From an uncultured Thermoanaerobaculia bacterium (GTDB taxonomy: Bacteria; Acidobacteriota; Thermoanaerobaculia; Multivoradales; Multivoraceae), in contig CATOTG010000002.1 in the NCBI GenBank assembly GCA_951813015.1, positions 62,001-126,000 on the forward strand: a DNA stretch of 64,000 bases, given 5' to 3'. Both the position numbers and the translations under genes were made by a program. Below are positions 44,402 to 53,131 of this stretch, in pieces. Numbering within the stretch: the stretch's first letter is position 1; every line of letters starts with the position of its first letter. The notes below the pieces were generated by a model. It saw only the letters and a program-made list of their open reading frames with translations, had not been told where the DNA came from and did not search any database.

Positions 44402-46261
44402 GTGAACGAACTGGTCTACCGCTTCCTCCGCAACGATCTCTCCCGCCGCGGCTTCATCCAGGCCCTGACGGCGCTTGGTCTCACCGGCACGATCGCCGAG
44501 TCCACGGCCAACGCGGCCGCCGCCGCGGCAAACGCCGATCCGGACTCCGGCAGCCGCACCGCAACCGGCACCGGCGGCGAGTTGATGGTCGAGCAGATGG
44601 CCGCGGCCGGCACCCGCTTCCTGTTCACCAACCCCGGCTCGTTCGAAGTCGGTCTCTTCGACGCATTCCTGGACCGACCCGGCATGCAACTCATCATGGG
44701 ATTGCACGAGGGCATCGTCATCTCGATGGCCGACGGCTACCACAAGGCCTCGGGCGAACCGGCCCTGGTCAACGTCCACGTGATTGCCGGCACCGCCCAG
44801 TCGGCCGGCCAGCTTTACAACTCGAGCCGGGACGGCGCCGCCCTGATCGTCACCGCCGGCCTGCTCGACAACGAAATGCAGGACGACAACCTCCTGCTGG
44901 GGCCCAGGCCCGGCTTCGACCAGAAGGACGTGAACCGGCAGTTCACGAAGATGTCCTGGGAGACCCGTGACCCCGGCTCGATCCCGGTCATGCTGCGCCG
45001 TGCCTACAAGGTGGCCACCACCTCGCCCGGCGGTCCGACCTACCTCGCTCTGGCCAACCACGCCATCGAGGCCAAGGGGGTCAGCGCCGCGATCCACGAC
45101 CGCGCATCCTTCGTCATCCCGGACGACATTCCGGCCCGCGACGAGGACATCGAGGCGGTGGCGCGGATGCTGATCGAGGCGGAGGCGCCCGTCATCCACG
45201 TCGGCGACGAGGTCAGCAAGGCCGGCGCCCAGCAGGCGGTCCTGGAACTGGCCGAGCTTCTCCAGGTACAGGTGGCCGACGTGAACTGGCCTTTCCACAG
45301 TTTCCCGCGCAGGCACCCCCTCTACGCCGGCGGCTACAGCAGTCGGGATCGCGACCTTGTGCTCCGCATCGGCGTCAGCGACATCGGCGGCACGGCCGCC
45401 GCCGGCCCCGATGCCGAAGGCTCGCAGAGCGCCTGGATCGGCCTGAACACGAGCGCGATCGGCAGCGACCGGCCGTTCGGACGCGCGGTCGTCGCGAACA
45501 CGAGGCTCGCCACCGAGGCCCTGGTCGAGACGATCGAATCGCTCACCACGAAGAAGCGGCGAGAGAAGATCCGCGCTTCCAGGCGCGACTCCGTTCGCAG
45601 GCAGCCGCAGCTTGACCCGGCGAACGTGGGCAACAGCCCGATCCACGCCGACGAACTCGGACACGTGCTCGAGACGGAACTCGACCCGAACGCGATCATC
45701 GTCAGTGAGAACCTGAGCGGCTCGAACCAGTTCTTCTCCACCGGCCACCGCGACGACGAGAAGACGTGGCTCGCGACCTCCGGCGCCGGATTGGGCTGGG
45801 GAATCGGCGCCTCCACCGGCGCCAAACTCGGCCAGCCGGACCGGCAGGTCGTCTGCAGCATCGGCGACGGCTCGGTGATGTACAGCGCCGCCGGCTTCTG
45901 GTCGCAGGCCCGCTACGGCGTGCCGGTGCTCACCGTGGTGACGAACAACCGGAACTACCAGACCGTCCGCCTCGCCTACGCCCGCTACGACGGCAAGATG
46001 AAGGCGGCCAACCGCTACACCGGCATGCACCTGGGCGATCCCGACATCGACTTTGCCGGCCTCGCGAGGAGCCAGGGCGTCGACGGCGTCACCGTCGAGT
46101 CGGCCGCCGACCTGCGGCCCGCGATCCGACGCGGCATCGAGGTCACACGCGCCGGCGAGCCCTTCCTCGTCGACGTCGTCGTCGACCGCAAGGGCGACGG
46201 CGGCGACTCCAACTGGCACCAGGAGTTCCGGCTTGCCGACGAGCGGACCAGGTCCGTCTAG
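44402..46261 (+). CDS. ThDP-dependent enzyme with N-terminal Tat signal
   Basis: A 619-residue thiamine diphosphate enzyme of the acetolactate synthase/benzoylformate decarboxylase group. The N-terminal PYR domain includes LHEGIVISMADGYHKASGEP with the cofactor-activating Glu. The C-terminal PP domain has GDGSVMYSAAGFWSQARYGV followed by NNRNYQ, the GDGxxx-NN ThDP-Mg motif. The N-terminus carries LSRRGFIQALTALGL, a twin-arginine signal followed by an Ala-rich stretch, which is odd for an enzyme class usually in the cytosol. The GTG start at 44402 is preceded by an AAGGGAGG ribosome site. The substrate is unknown. Confidence 0.85.
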   Translation: MNELVYRFLRNDLSRRGFIQALTALGLTGTIAESTANAAAAAANADPDSGSRTATGTGGELMVEQMAAAGTRFLFTNPGSFEVGLFDAFLDRPGMQLIMGLHEGIVISMADGYHKASGEPALVNVHVIAGTAQSAGQLYNSSRDGAALIVTAGLLDNEMQDDNLLLGPRPGFDQKDVNRQFTKMSWETRDPGSIPVMLRRAYKVATTSPGGPTYLALANHAIEAKGVSAAIHDRASFVIPDDIPARDEDIEAVARMLIEAEAPVIHVGDEVSKAGAQQAVLELAELLQVQVADVNWPFHSFPRRHPLYAGGYSSRDRDLVLRIGVSDIGGTAAAGPDAEGSQSAWIGLNTSAIGSDRPFGRAVVANTRLATEALVETIESLTTKKRREKIRASRRDSVRRQPQLDPANVGNSPIHADELGHVLETELDPNAIIVSENLSGSNQFFSTGHRDDEKTWLATSGAGLGWGIGASTGAKLGQPDRQVVCSIGDGSVMYSAAGFWSQARYGVPVLTVVTNNRNYQTVRLAYARYDGKMKAANRYTGMHLGDPDIDFAGLARSQGVDGVTVESAADLRPAIRRGIEVTRAGEPFLVDVVVDRKGDGGDSNWHQEFRLADERTRSV

Positions 46262-46285
46262 GAGCTTGCGCCGCAAGGACAGGGT

Positions 46286-46447
46286 GCGCCGGCCCTCTGG
46301 CCGGCTTCCGAGAAGAGACGCGCCGCGAACGACGCGGCCCAATTGGCGGGCGTCAACGTGCGCTTCAACCGGATCTACAAGCCCGGCGCCAACCTCTTCG
46401 TCGTCTACAACCACAACTGGGCCGCACCGACCTTGACGGCCAGGTAA
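46286..46447 (+). pseudogene. C-terminal remnant of an outer-membrane DUF5916-like protein
   Basis: A short open stretch ends with VNVRFNRIYKPGANLFVVYN and a few more residues before TAA at 46445. This is the usual last beta-strand of DUF5916/TonB-like barrel proteins (RFNYxYxPGxDLFxVYN). No start codon or upstream part is present; the rest of the 272-bp intergenic region shows nothing else. Confidence 0.45.
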
Positions 46448-46533
46448 ACGGCGCGTCGCGAGCTGATCGTCAAGTTCAACTTTCTCTGGCAGCCTTGAGC
46501 GCCCGAACCCGCTGCGGGGCGTAGACTCGCCGG

Positions 46534-49500
46534 ATGACACGCCTATCTCTGCGCTCCAGCTTCCGGTTTCCGCTCACCGCCAGTCTTCTACTGACACTCG
46601 CCGCCGTTCCGGCCCTCGCCGGCGACGACGAGAAGAAGTGGGACGTCAACGACCCGCCCGGGGACGAGGTCGAGGTCGAACTCGATGTGACCGAGGGCAC
46701 CTGGATGAACCTCGACCTCTCGCCCGACGGCGAGCGGATCGTTTTCGACCTGCTCGGCGACCTCTACCTGCTGCCGGTCGGCGGCGGCGACGCGGAGGCG
46801 CTGACCAACGGGATGGCGTGGGACATGATGCCCCGCTTCAGCCCGGACGGCGCCGAGATCGCCTTCATCAGCGACCGTAGCGGCGGCGACAACGTCTGGA
46901 CGATTCCAGCGGACGGCGGCGAGCCGAGGCAGATCAGCCGCGAGGACTTCCGGCTCGTCAACAACCCCGTCTGGAGCCCGGACGGGCGCTTCATTGCGGC
47001 CCGCAAGCACTTCGTCTCGACCCGATCGCTCGGCAGCGGCGAGATCTGGCTGTACCACGCGAGCGGCGAGGGCGCCGGCCTGCAGTTGAACGAGAAGCCG
47101 AACGAGCAGAAGGACCTCGGCGAACCCGCGTTCTCGCCTGACGGACGGTACGTCTACTTCAGCCAGGACACGACGCCGGGCGGGTTCTTCGAGTACGGCA
47201 AGAACTCGGCCGAGGGCATCTACTCGATCCGCCGGATCGACCGCGAGACCGGCGACCTCGAGACGGTGATCGCCGGTCCCGGCGGCGCGGTGCGGCCGAC
47301 GCCGTCGCCGGACGGGAAGTACCTCGCCTTCGTCCGCCGCGTCCGCTTCCAGAGCCACCTGTTCCTGCACGACCTGCACAGCGGCGAGAACACCCCGATC
47401 CACGACGCGCTCGACCGGGACATGCAGGAGATCTGGGCCGTCCACGGCGTCTACTCGAGCATGGCCTGGACGCCGGACAGCCGGTCGATCGTGTTCTGGG
47501 CACAGGGCGGCCTGCACCGGATCGACATCGAGACCCGCGAGGTACGCGAGATCCCGTTCCGCGTCCGCGCGACCCACCGGATGAAGGAAGCTCTCGCCTT
47601 CGACTTCGAAGCGGCGCCCGAAACGTTCCGCACGAAGATGCTGCGCTGGACCCAGGTCTCCCCCGCCGGTGACCAGGTCGTGTTCCAGACCCTCGGCCGG
47701 CTCTGGACGCGCAGCCGCAACCCGGCGACGGGCGAAGTCGGTGAGGCGCGGCGGCTGACAAGCCAGGACGACCACTTCGAGTTCTATCCCTCCTGGTCGC
47801 GCGACGGGAAGTCCATCGTCTACGTAAGCTGGCACGACGAGGACCTGGGCGCGGTGCGCATCGCGCCTGCCTCCGGCGGCGAGGGACGCAAGCTCACGCC
47901 CGATCCCGGCTTCTACCTCGAACCGGCGTTCTCGCCGGACGGCGGCGCCGTCGTCTACCGCAAGAGCCGCAGCGGCGGCATCCTGAGCCCGCTGTGGTCG
48001 AAGGACCCGGGGCTCTACCGGATCGATGCCGGCGGTGAGAACGCCCCGGTCCGGATCTCGCGGTCCGGCGCCAACCCGCACTTCGGCGCCGACTCGAGCC
48101 GCGTCTACTTCACCGCCGCGGAACGCTGGGACCGGCAGGTGCTCCGCAGCCTGCCGCTCACGAGCGCCGGCGAGGCCGAGGCTCGCGACCATGCGGGCAG
48201 CAAGGTCGCCACCGAGATGCGGGTGTCGCCGGACGGTCGCTGGCTCGCGTTCGCCGAACGGTTCGACGCCCACGTCGTGCCATTCACCCCGGCTTCGAAG
48301 GCGATCGAGGTCGGGCCGACGACGCCCGGCCTGCCGGTTCGCAACGTGTCCACCGACGATGGCGCCTACCTCCACTTCTCCGGCGACGGTTCGACCCTCT
48401 ACTGGTCGCTGGGGCCGGAGTTGTTCGAGCGCCGGCTCGCCGACGCCTTCGCGCCGGAGGACGACGACGGCGCGGACGATGAAGGCGACGAGGACGGCGA
48501 CGCGGGCGATGACCAGAACGCCGACGCAGGCGGCGGCCAGGCGAACGAACCTGCCGCCGGGCTCGATCTCGGCTTCGAAGTGAGTGCCTACCGCCCCGAC
48601 GGCACGATCGCGATCACCAACGCCCGCCTGATCACGATGGCCGGCGAGGACAACATGGAGATCATCCGCCGCGGCACGGTCGTCGTCGACGGCGACCGGA
48701 TCGCGGCCGTCGGCCCGTCCCGGCAGGTCGACGTACCGGCCGGAGCGTCGATCATCGACGCCGCCGGCCTGACCGTCATGCCCGGCCTGATCGACGTTCA
48801 CTGGCACGGGCCGCAGGGCAGCCAGGAGATCATCCCGCAGCAGAACTCGGAGCTCTACGCGAGCCTCACCTTCGGCGTGACGACGGCCCACGACCCCTCG
48901 ACCGACACGAGCACCTTCTTCGCCGCCAGCGAGATGCAGCGCGCCGGCATGATCGTCGGCCCCCGGCTGTTCGCCACCGGCACGATCCTCTACGGCGCCT
49001 TGGGCTCCTTCCGCGCGATCGTCGAAACGCCGGACGACGCGGTCCAGCACCTGCGCCGCCTGCAGAAGGTCGGTGCGATCAGCGTCAAGAGTTACAACCA
49101 GCCGCGGCGCGACCAGCGCCAGAAGATCGTCGCCGCGGCCCAGGATCTCGGCATGCTGGTCGTCAACGAGGGCGGCGCGCTGTTCCAGCACAACATGACG
49201 ATGGTCGCCGACGGCCACACCGGCATCGAGCACTCGCTCTCGGTGGGCGCGATCTACGACGACGTGATCCAGTTCTGGGGCAGCAGCCGGGTCGGCAACA
49301 CGCCCACCCTCGGCGTCGCCTACGGCGGCATCCAGGGCGAGGACTACTGGTACGAGCACACGGATGTCTGGGCCAACGAGCGGCTGCTGAACTACGTGCC
49401 GCGGGAGGAGATCGACGCCCGCTCCCGCCGCCGCCAGAAGGCGCCGGAAGGCGAGTACAACCACATCCTGACCGCCCGCGTGGTCAACGCCCTCGACCAG

Positions 49501-49842
49501 GCCGGCGTACCGATCATGCTCGGCGCCCACGGCCAGCGCGAGGGCCTCGCCGCCCACTGGGAAATGTGGATGTTCGAGCAGGGCGGCATGTCACCCCATC
49601 GCGCGCTGATCGCCGGCACGATCAACGGCGCCCGCTACATCGGCATGGAGGCCGACCTCGGCTCGCTGGAAGCCGGCAAGCTCGCCGACCTGATCGTCCT
49701 CGAAGAGAACCCGCTCGAGAACCTCCGCAGCTCCGAGTTGGTTCGCTACGTCATGGTCGGCGGCCGCATCTTCGACGCCCTGTCGATGAACGAGCTCGCC
49801 GGCGAGAAACTGCAGCGCAAGCCGTTCTGGTTCCAGCGCTAG
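46534..49842 (+). CDS. Exported beta-propeller (PD40/TolB-like) amidohydrolase
   Basis: A 1102-residue protein: a signal peptide (about residues 1-29), a long series of WD40-like PD40 blades (SPDGERIVFDLLGDLYLLP, FSPDGAEIAFISDRSGG and others, to about residue 640), an Asp/Gly-rich linker, then a metal-dependent amidohydrolase domain (about residues 690-1095) with VMPGLIDVHWHGPQG as the HxH metal motif and LGSLEAGKLADLIVLEENPL as the usual C-terminal element. Such fusions are found in secreted hydrolases of peptides or cyclic amides. The stop codon lies inside the left inverted repeat of the neighbouring mobile island. Confidence 0.9.
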   Translation: MTRLSLRSSFRFPLTASLLLTLAAVPALAGDDEKKWDVNDPPGDEVEVELDVTEGTWMNLDLSPDGERIVFDLLGDLYLLPVGGGDAEALTNGMAWDMMPRFSPDGAEIAFISDRSGGDNVWTIPADGGEPRQISREDFRLVNNPVWSPDGRFIAARKHFVSTRSLGSGEIWLYHASGEGAGLQLNEKPNEQKDLGEPAFSPDGRYVYFSQDTTPGGFFEYGKNSAEGIYSIRRIDRETGDLETVIAGPGGAVRPTPSPDGKYLAFVRRVRFQSHLFLHDLHSGENTPIHDALDRDMQEIWAVHGVYSSMAWTPDSRSIVFWAQGGLHRIDIETREVREIPFRVRATHRMKEALAFDFEAAPETFRTKMLRWTQVSPAGDQVVFQTLGRLWTRSRNPATGEVGEARRLTSQDDHFEFYPSWSRDGKSIVYVSWHDEDLGAVRIAPASGGEGRKLTPDPGFYLEPAFSPDGGAVVYRKSRSGGILSPLWSKDPGLYRIDAGGENAPVRISRSGANPHFGADSSRVYFTAAERWDRQVLRSLPLTSAGEAEARDHAGSKVATEMRVSPDGRWLAFAERFDAHVVPFTPASKAIEVGPTTPGLPVRNVSTDDGAYLHFSGDGSTLYWSLGPELFERRLADAFAPEDDDGADDEGDEDGDAGDDQNADAGGGQANEPAAGLDLGFEVSAYRPDGTIAITNARLITMAGEDNMEIIRRGTVVVDGDRIAAVGPSRQVDVPAGASIIDAAGLTVMPGLIDVHWHGPQGSQEIIPQQNSELYASLTFGVTTAHDPSTDTSTFFAASEMQRAGMIVGPRLFATGTILYGALGSFRAIVETPDDAVQHLRRLQKVGAISVKSYNQPRRDQRQKIVAAAQDLGMLVVNEGGALFQHNMTMVADGHTGIEHSLSVGAIYDDVIQFWGSSRVGNTPTLGVAYGGIQGEDYWYEHTDVWANERLLNYVPREEIDARSRRRQKAPEGEYNHILTARVVNALDQAGVPIMLGAHGQREGLAAHWEMWMFEQGGMSPHRALIAGTINGARYIGMEADLGSLEAGKLADLIVLEENPLENLRSSELVRYVMVGGRIFDALSMNELAGEKLQRKPFWFQR

Positions 49843-49858
49843 CCTGCATACTTCACCG
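49836..49858 (+). repeat. Left terminal inverted repeat of the island
   Basis: Inverted match (22/23) to 53094-53116. It contains the TAG stop (49840-49842) of the amidohydrolase gene, so insertion may have set the end of that reading frame. Confidence 0.65.
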
Positions 49859-49870
49859 CGGCGGCGTCAG

Positions 49871-50026
49871 CAGCCCGTGGCAGAAGTCGCACTGCATTCG
49901 AGCGGCGATGCATCACGTCCAACATCGTTGCTCTTCGGTCGAAAATGCACCGATATGCTCCCTCATCGCGCCTTGTTGGACGCGCGCCTCGCCGCTCTCG
50001 GTGCGACACGGACTTCTGCCACGGGC
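49871..50026. mobile_element. MITE-like 156-bp element with 18-bp perfect terminal inverted repeats
   Basis: CAGCCCGTGGCAGAAGTC (49871-49888) is the exact reverse complement of 50009-50026. TCAG flanks both sides (49867-49870 and 50027-50030) as a possible target duplication. No transposase frame is inside. A related 26-bp copy lies at 26250-26275. This element fills much of the 330-bp stretch between the amidohydrolase and HNH genes; I see no gene in the rest of that stretch (50031-50172). Confidence 0.6.
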
Positions 50027-50172
50027 TGTCAGGGTACAGTTCTTGCCAGGAAATCCTTTTGATCGCCGTGCTCGGTCTGGCGATGCGCAGCTTCCACCTC
50101 GTCCTCTCTGGCGACGGCCAACCTCGACTCCGTCCTCGCGGTTCAAGCTCTGGCAGTTCGTGACCGGGGGTC

Positions 50173-52158
50173 TCAAAGCGAATGCGCGGCGGCAGGTCTG
50201 CAAGCCAGCTGCCCGGGACGCGTTGCGCCGCGCTCCCGGGCCACGAGTTCTTCCAGGTGCGGCGGCGGCTTCCACAGGCACTCCATCGCGTAGCGGAGGT
50301 CGAGCGGTTCGCCGTCCCAGGACGGCATCGACTCCCCGCCGGTGATCAGGATGCCGGCGTTCTCCAGGCGCTCGACCAGTTCGCGGGCGGCGTGAAGGCC
50401 TATCGGCGGAGGCGCCGGACTCTGCTCCAGAGGCCGTCCCCCGCGATGGAAGAACCGGACGGCGCCGTCTTCGCTCATCCGCAGCCCGAAGCGGCCTTCA
50501 TGAAGCAGTCGATGGTGCCGTCGGCAGACGAGAACGAGGTTCGAGAGCTTCGTTTCGCCGCCGTCGGCCCAGTGGACGATGTGGTGCGCGTCGCAGTGCC
50601 TGGAAGTGCAGCCCGGGAAGCGGCAGCCCTGATCGCGGAACTCGAGGGCCCGCCGGATGGGCGGTGGAACGGAGCGGGTCTTGCGGCCCACGCTGAGAAT
50701 CCGGTCCGAGTCGTGGGTCATCCGGACTCTGCCGGCGTCGCAGGCGATGCGACGGGCCGTTTCGGCGGAAACAGGCGTGTTGGAGTCGCCGATCCAGGCA
50801 CGGTTGGTCGCCAACCGGTCGGCTGCCGGCAGTCCGGCCCCGGCGGACTCTCTCCCGTTCCGTGTTGATGCTTGAGGCGCGGCTGTCTCCGCGCCGTGCT
50901 CCGGGCTCGGACGCGGCGATCCTGCGCCTGTCGCATGAGTTGAAGCCTGCGATGGGGGCGGCATCGAGCCGACCGGCCGAAGCACCTCCGGTTGAACCGG
51001 TTCGGCCGGCGTTCCCGCTGGAACGTCCTTCGCCGGTGTTCCCGCTGGAACGTGTCCGTCGCAGGCCGGCGCCGTAGCCAGCCGCGCAGCCTGGTTCTGC
51101 AGGGCCTTCACTTCGGTCACTTCCGATGCAACCGGCTTGGCCGGCGTTCCCGCTGGAACGTCCTTCTCCGGCGTTCCCGCTGGAACGTGCCCGTTGCGGT
51201 CCGGCGCCGTCGCCGGCCGCGCAGCCTGGTTCTGCAGGGCCTTCACTTCGGTCACTTCCGATGCAACCGGTCTCGCCGGCGTTCCCGCGGAAACGTCCTT
51301 CTCCGGCGCTCCCGCTGGAACGTGCCCGTTGCGGTCCGGCGCCGTCGCCGGCCGCGCGGCCTGGTTCTGCAGGGCCTTCGCTTCGTCCCCGGCCAGGCGG
51401 TCAGCTCGCCGCCGGCCGTTGGTCGACCCGCTCGCCGCAGTCCCCAGCTCCGCTTCGTTCACGTGGACGACCACCTGATAGCGGTCGCCGCTTGAGCCCG
51501 GGTCCAGTCCGCCCCTGAGCGCGCTCTCGGCTACCAGAACCAGAGCGTCCGCGCGTACCTTGCCGGCCGACGGGCGATCCTTCTGCTCCGGGGCGTAGAG
51601 CTTCTCGCCCGCCGCCTCGATCGCCTTCCGCAGCACCTCGCCGGCTTCCGGCGCCAGACGCCCCCGGATGACGACCATGCCGTTCTCGTCGACATGGGTC
51701 GTCACCTCGCTCGAGGCATCGCGCAGTTCGTCGTCCGCAGCCTCCACCGAGCGATCGATCCTCCGCCACGCCCTGACCATCTGCTCGACATGAGCCGCCG
51801 TGCACGTCCTGGCGGCGCCGAGCAGAGTCTCCTCCGTGTCGGGACGGGCGACGCGGGTCAGGGCCCTGACCTTCGAGTAGGAGAGTTCTCCGCGCTTCAT
51901 CGCCGCGCTGATGCGCGGCAGATCGCCCAGGGCGCGGGCGATGCGTACGCGTTCGCGGGCCGCGCCGGGCGCCAGGCCGATGCGCCAGTTGAGAAAGTGG
52001 GCGCAACTGAGAAAGCCGCAGCCCCAGTTTCCCAGCTCGTCGAACTTGCGGATCAGGACCAGCAACTCGTAGGTCGCCGCGTCGATCCGTGCCGCAAGCG
52101 TCGCGATCTCCTCGCCCATGCGTTCCGCGGCGCTCATGTCGGTTTGTTTGTCAATCAT
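50173..52158 (-). CDS. DUF222/HNH endonuclease with internal repeats
   Basis: A 661-residue protein. The N-terminal half is a helical DUF222 domain (GCGFLSCAHFLNWRIGLAPG, ALGDLPRISAAMKRGELSYS). The middle is a low-complexity Pro/Ala/Thr region of three 45-residue repeats (KALQNQAARPATAP, HVPAGTPEKDVPAGTPAKP). The C-terminal HNH nuclease is full: CRFPGCTSRHCDAHHIVHWA, then GETKLSNLVLVCRRHHRLLH. DUF222/HNH proteins are common, repeated, mobile-looking nucleases in high-GC bacteria; their role is unsettled. ATG at 52158 is the start of the conserved domain. Confidence 0.88.
   Translation of the reverse strand: MIDKQTDMSAAERMGEEIATLAARIDAATYELLVLIRKFDELGNWGCGFLSCAHFLNWRIGLAPGAARERVRIARALGDLPRISAAMKRGELSYSKVRALTRVARPDTEETLLGAARTCTAAHVEQMVRAWRRIDRSVEAADDELRDASSEVTTHVDENGMVVIRGRLAPEAGEVLRKAIEAAGEKLYAPEQKDRPSAGKVRADALVLVAESALRGGLDPGSSGDRYQVVVHVNEAELGTAASGSTNGRRRADRLAGDEAKALQNQAARPATAPDRNGHVPAGAPEKDVSAGTPARPVASEVTEVKALQNQAARPATAPDRNGHVPAGTPEKDVPAGTPAKPVASEVTEVKALQNQAARLATAPACDGHVPAGTPAKDVPAGTPAEPVQPEVLRPVGSMPPPSQASTHATGAGSPRPSPEHGAETAAPQASTRNGRESAGAGLPAADRLATNRAWIGDSNTPVSAETARRIACDAGRVRMTHDSDRILSVGRKTRSVPPPIRRALEFRDQGCRFPGCTSRHCDAHHIVHWADGGETKLSNLVLVCRRHHRLLHEGRFGLRMSEDGAVRFFHRGGRPLEQSPAPPPIGLHAARELVERLENAGILITGGESMPSWDGEPLDLRYAMECLWKPPPHLEELVARERGATRPGQLACRPAAAHSL
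50975..51379 (-). repeat. Three 135-bp tandem repeats inside the HNH gene
   Basis: The phrase CTGGTTCTGCAGGGCCTTC recurs at 51091, 51226 and 51361, exactly 135 bases apart. Units are in frame (45 codons) and encode the linker between the DUF222 and HNH domains. The two units nearest the N-terminus are most alike. Confidence 0.85.
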
Positions 52159-52405
52159 TGGCTTGCTATCCGTGCTGCGACCTGACGGTCGGCTTGGGTC
52201 GTGTCGGGGCTGTCGAACCGGTCCGTCGGGGCTCCCGCAAAGACGTCTAATCTATCACGAAGAATCAGTTCCACACAAGGCAATCCAGAGCATTGAAGAG
52301 ACCTCTCGTGATCGCCAATCGGATCGTTATTCGAGAAGCTCTCGGCAGTCAACGAAAAGGGTTTGGTTTTGGCTGGAAGAGCCTCTGATCGCGGTGCTCG
52401 GGCTG

Positions 52406-53010
52406 TCAGTAGCAGTAGCACCGGCAACAGCCGTGGAAAAACTCGCCGTCCTGCGTCCCGTGCAGTGGATCGTCTGTCGCGTCAAAGGTCCAGCGCGATC
52501 TCCGCCGGCGCCGCCTTGCGAGCCTCCGGAACAGGTTTACAAACAAACCGTCCATCGCCGAGCCGTCCGCCGGAATCCGCTTGTAGCGGTCAGCCGAAGC
52601 CTCTTCCGACCGAAACAGATCCAGACGATTCAACGCCGAAGCGCTCGCCAGAGGGCGCCCCTTGACCCGCGCCCGACGACGAGTGGCCCCGTTATGTCCG
52701 ACTTGCCCACCAACAGCGCCATCAACGCGTCAAGGCGAAGCTCGGCGTGGTCATTCAGGTCGTCGTAGCCCAAGGCCAGACCGTAGACACGCTGAGACAC
52801 CAGATCACGCACCGTGTGCTCCACCGCCGAAGGATTCCGGCAGTCCGAAAGACAGGACGCCACCCGATCCAGCAAACCGGTCCGGTCGTCCGTCTCCCGA
52901 AGCAGCGAACCGCCGCCGTCGGTCGTCAAACGCCCGCCGTCGAAACGAGCCGTCACCCGGCGGCGACCGTGGAACCCGAACCCAAGCTGCGACGGTGTAC
53001 ACTCCGTCAT
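52406..53010 (-). pseudogene. IS1380-family transposase, truncated and frameshifted
   Basis: The first frame (from 53010) encodes a typical IS1380 start: LTTDGGGSLLRETDDRTGLL, CRNPSAVEHTVRDLVSQRVY and LALGYDDLNDHAELRLDALM. At about 52675 the frame changes, and NRLDLFRSEEAS, FDATDDPLHG and GEFFHGCCRCYCY follow, ending at a TGA at 52406. The whole transposase should be about 450 residues; only the first 200 or so are present, including the first catalytic-region Asp (DATDDPLHG) but not the rest. It is dead. Confidence 0.8.
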
Positions 53011-53093
53011 CAGGGGTCTCTCTCCTCTGGATCGTCCAAATCTTTCTTGGCGCCTGGACTATCCCGCAGGAAGAGGCCCGATTTCAAACCGCC

Positions 53094-53116
53094 CGGTGAA
53101 GTATGCGGGCTAGCGC
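53094..53116 (-). repeat. Right terminal inverted repeat of the island
   Basis: Inverted match to 49836-49858. It lies 83 bp upstream of the IS1380 transposase start and 15 bp before the start of the helicase gene. Confidence 0.65.
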
Positions 53117-53131
53117 CAAGCCCGGTTGGAC

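Larger units (their letters stand above)
49836..53116. mobile_element. Island bounded by a 23-bp inverted repeat, with IS1380 remnant and HNH gene
   Basis: The sequence at 49836-49858 (GCGCTAGCC, one variable base, GCATACTTCACCG) is repeated inverted at 53094-53116 with 22 of 23 bases matching. Between them lie the MITE-like element, the DUF222/HNH gene and, next to the right repeat, the N-terminal part of an IS1380 transposase oriented inward. The repeats are probably the IS1380 ends, with the rest of the transposase replaced by the HNH gene. Confidence 0.6.

Noticed and set aside
46588..49557. 989-codon leftward frame
   Set aside because: Complete shadow of the amidohydrolase gene; low-complexity translation with no domain.
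51057..51379. Repeats at 51 kb considered as a CRISPR array
   Set aside because: The 135-bp units are contiguous and in frame with no spacer of varying sequence; they encode protein repeats.
52386..52410. Similarity between 50056-50072 and 52386-52402 (GATCGCSGTGCTCGG) as a transposon end pair
   Set aside because: Only about 14 of 16 bases match, in direct orientation and without flanking duplication; too short to support.
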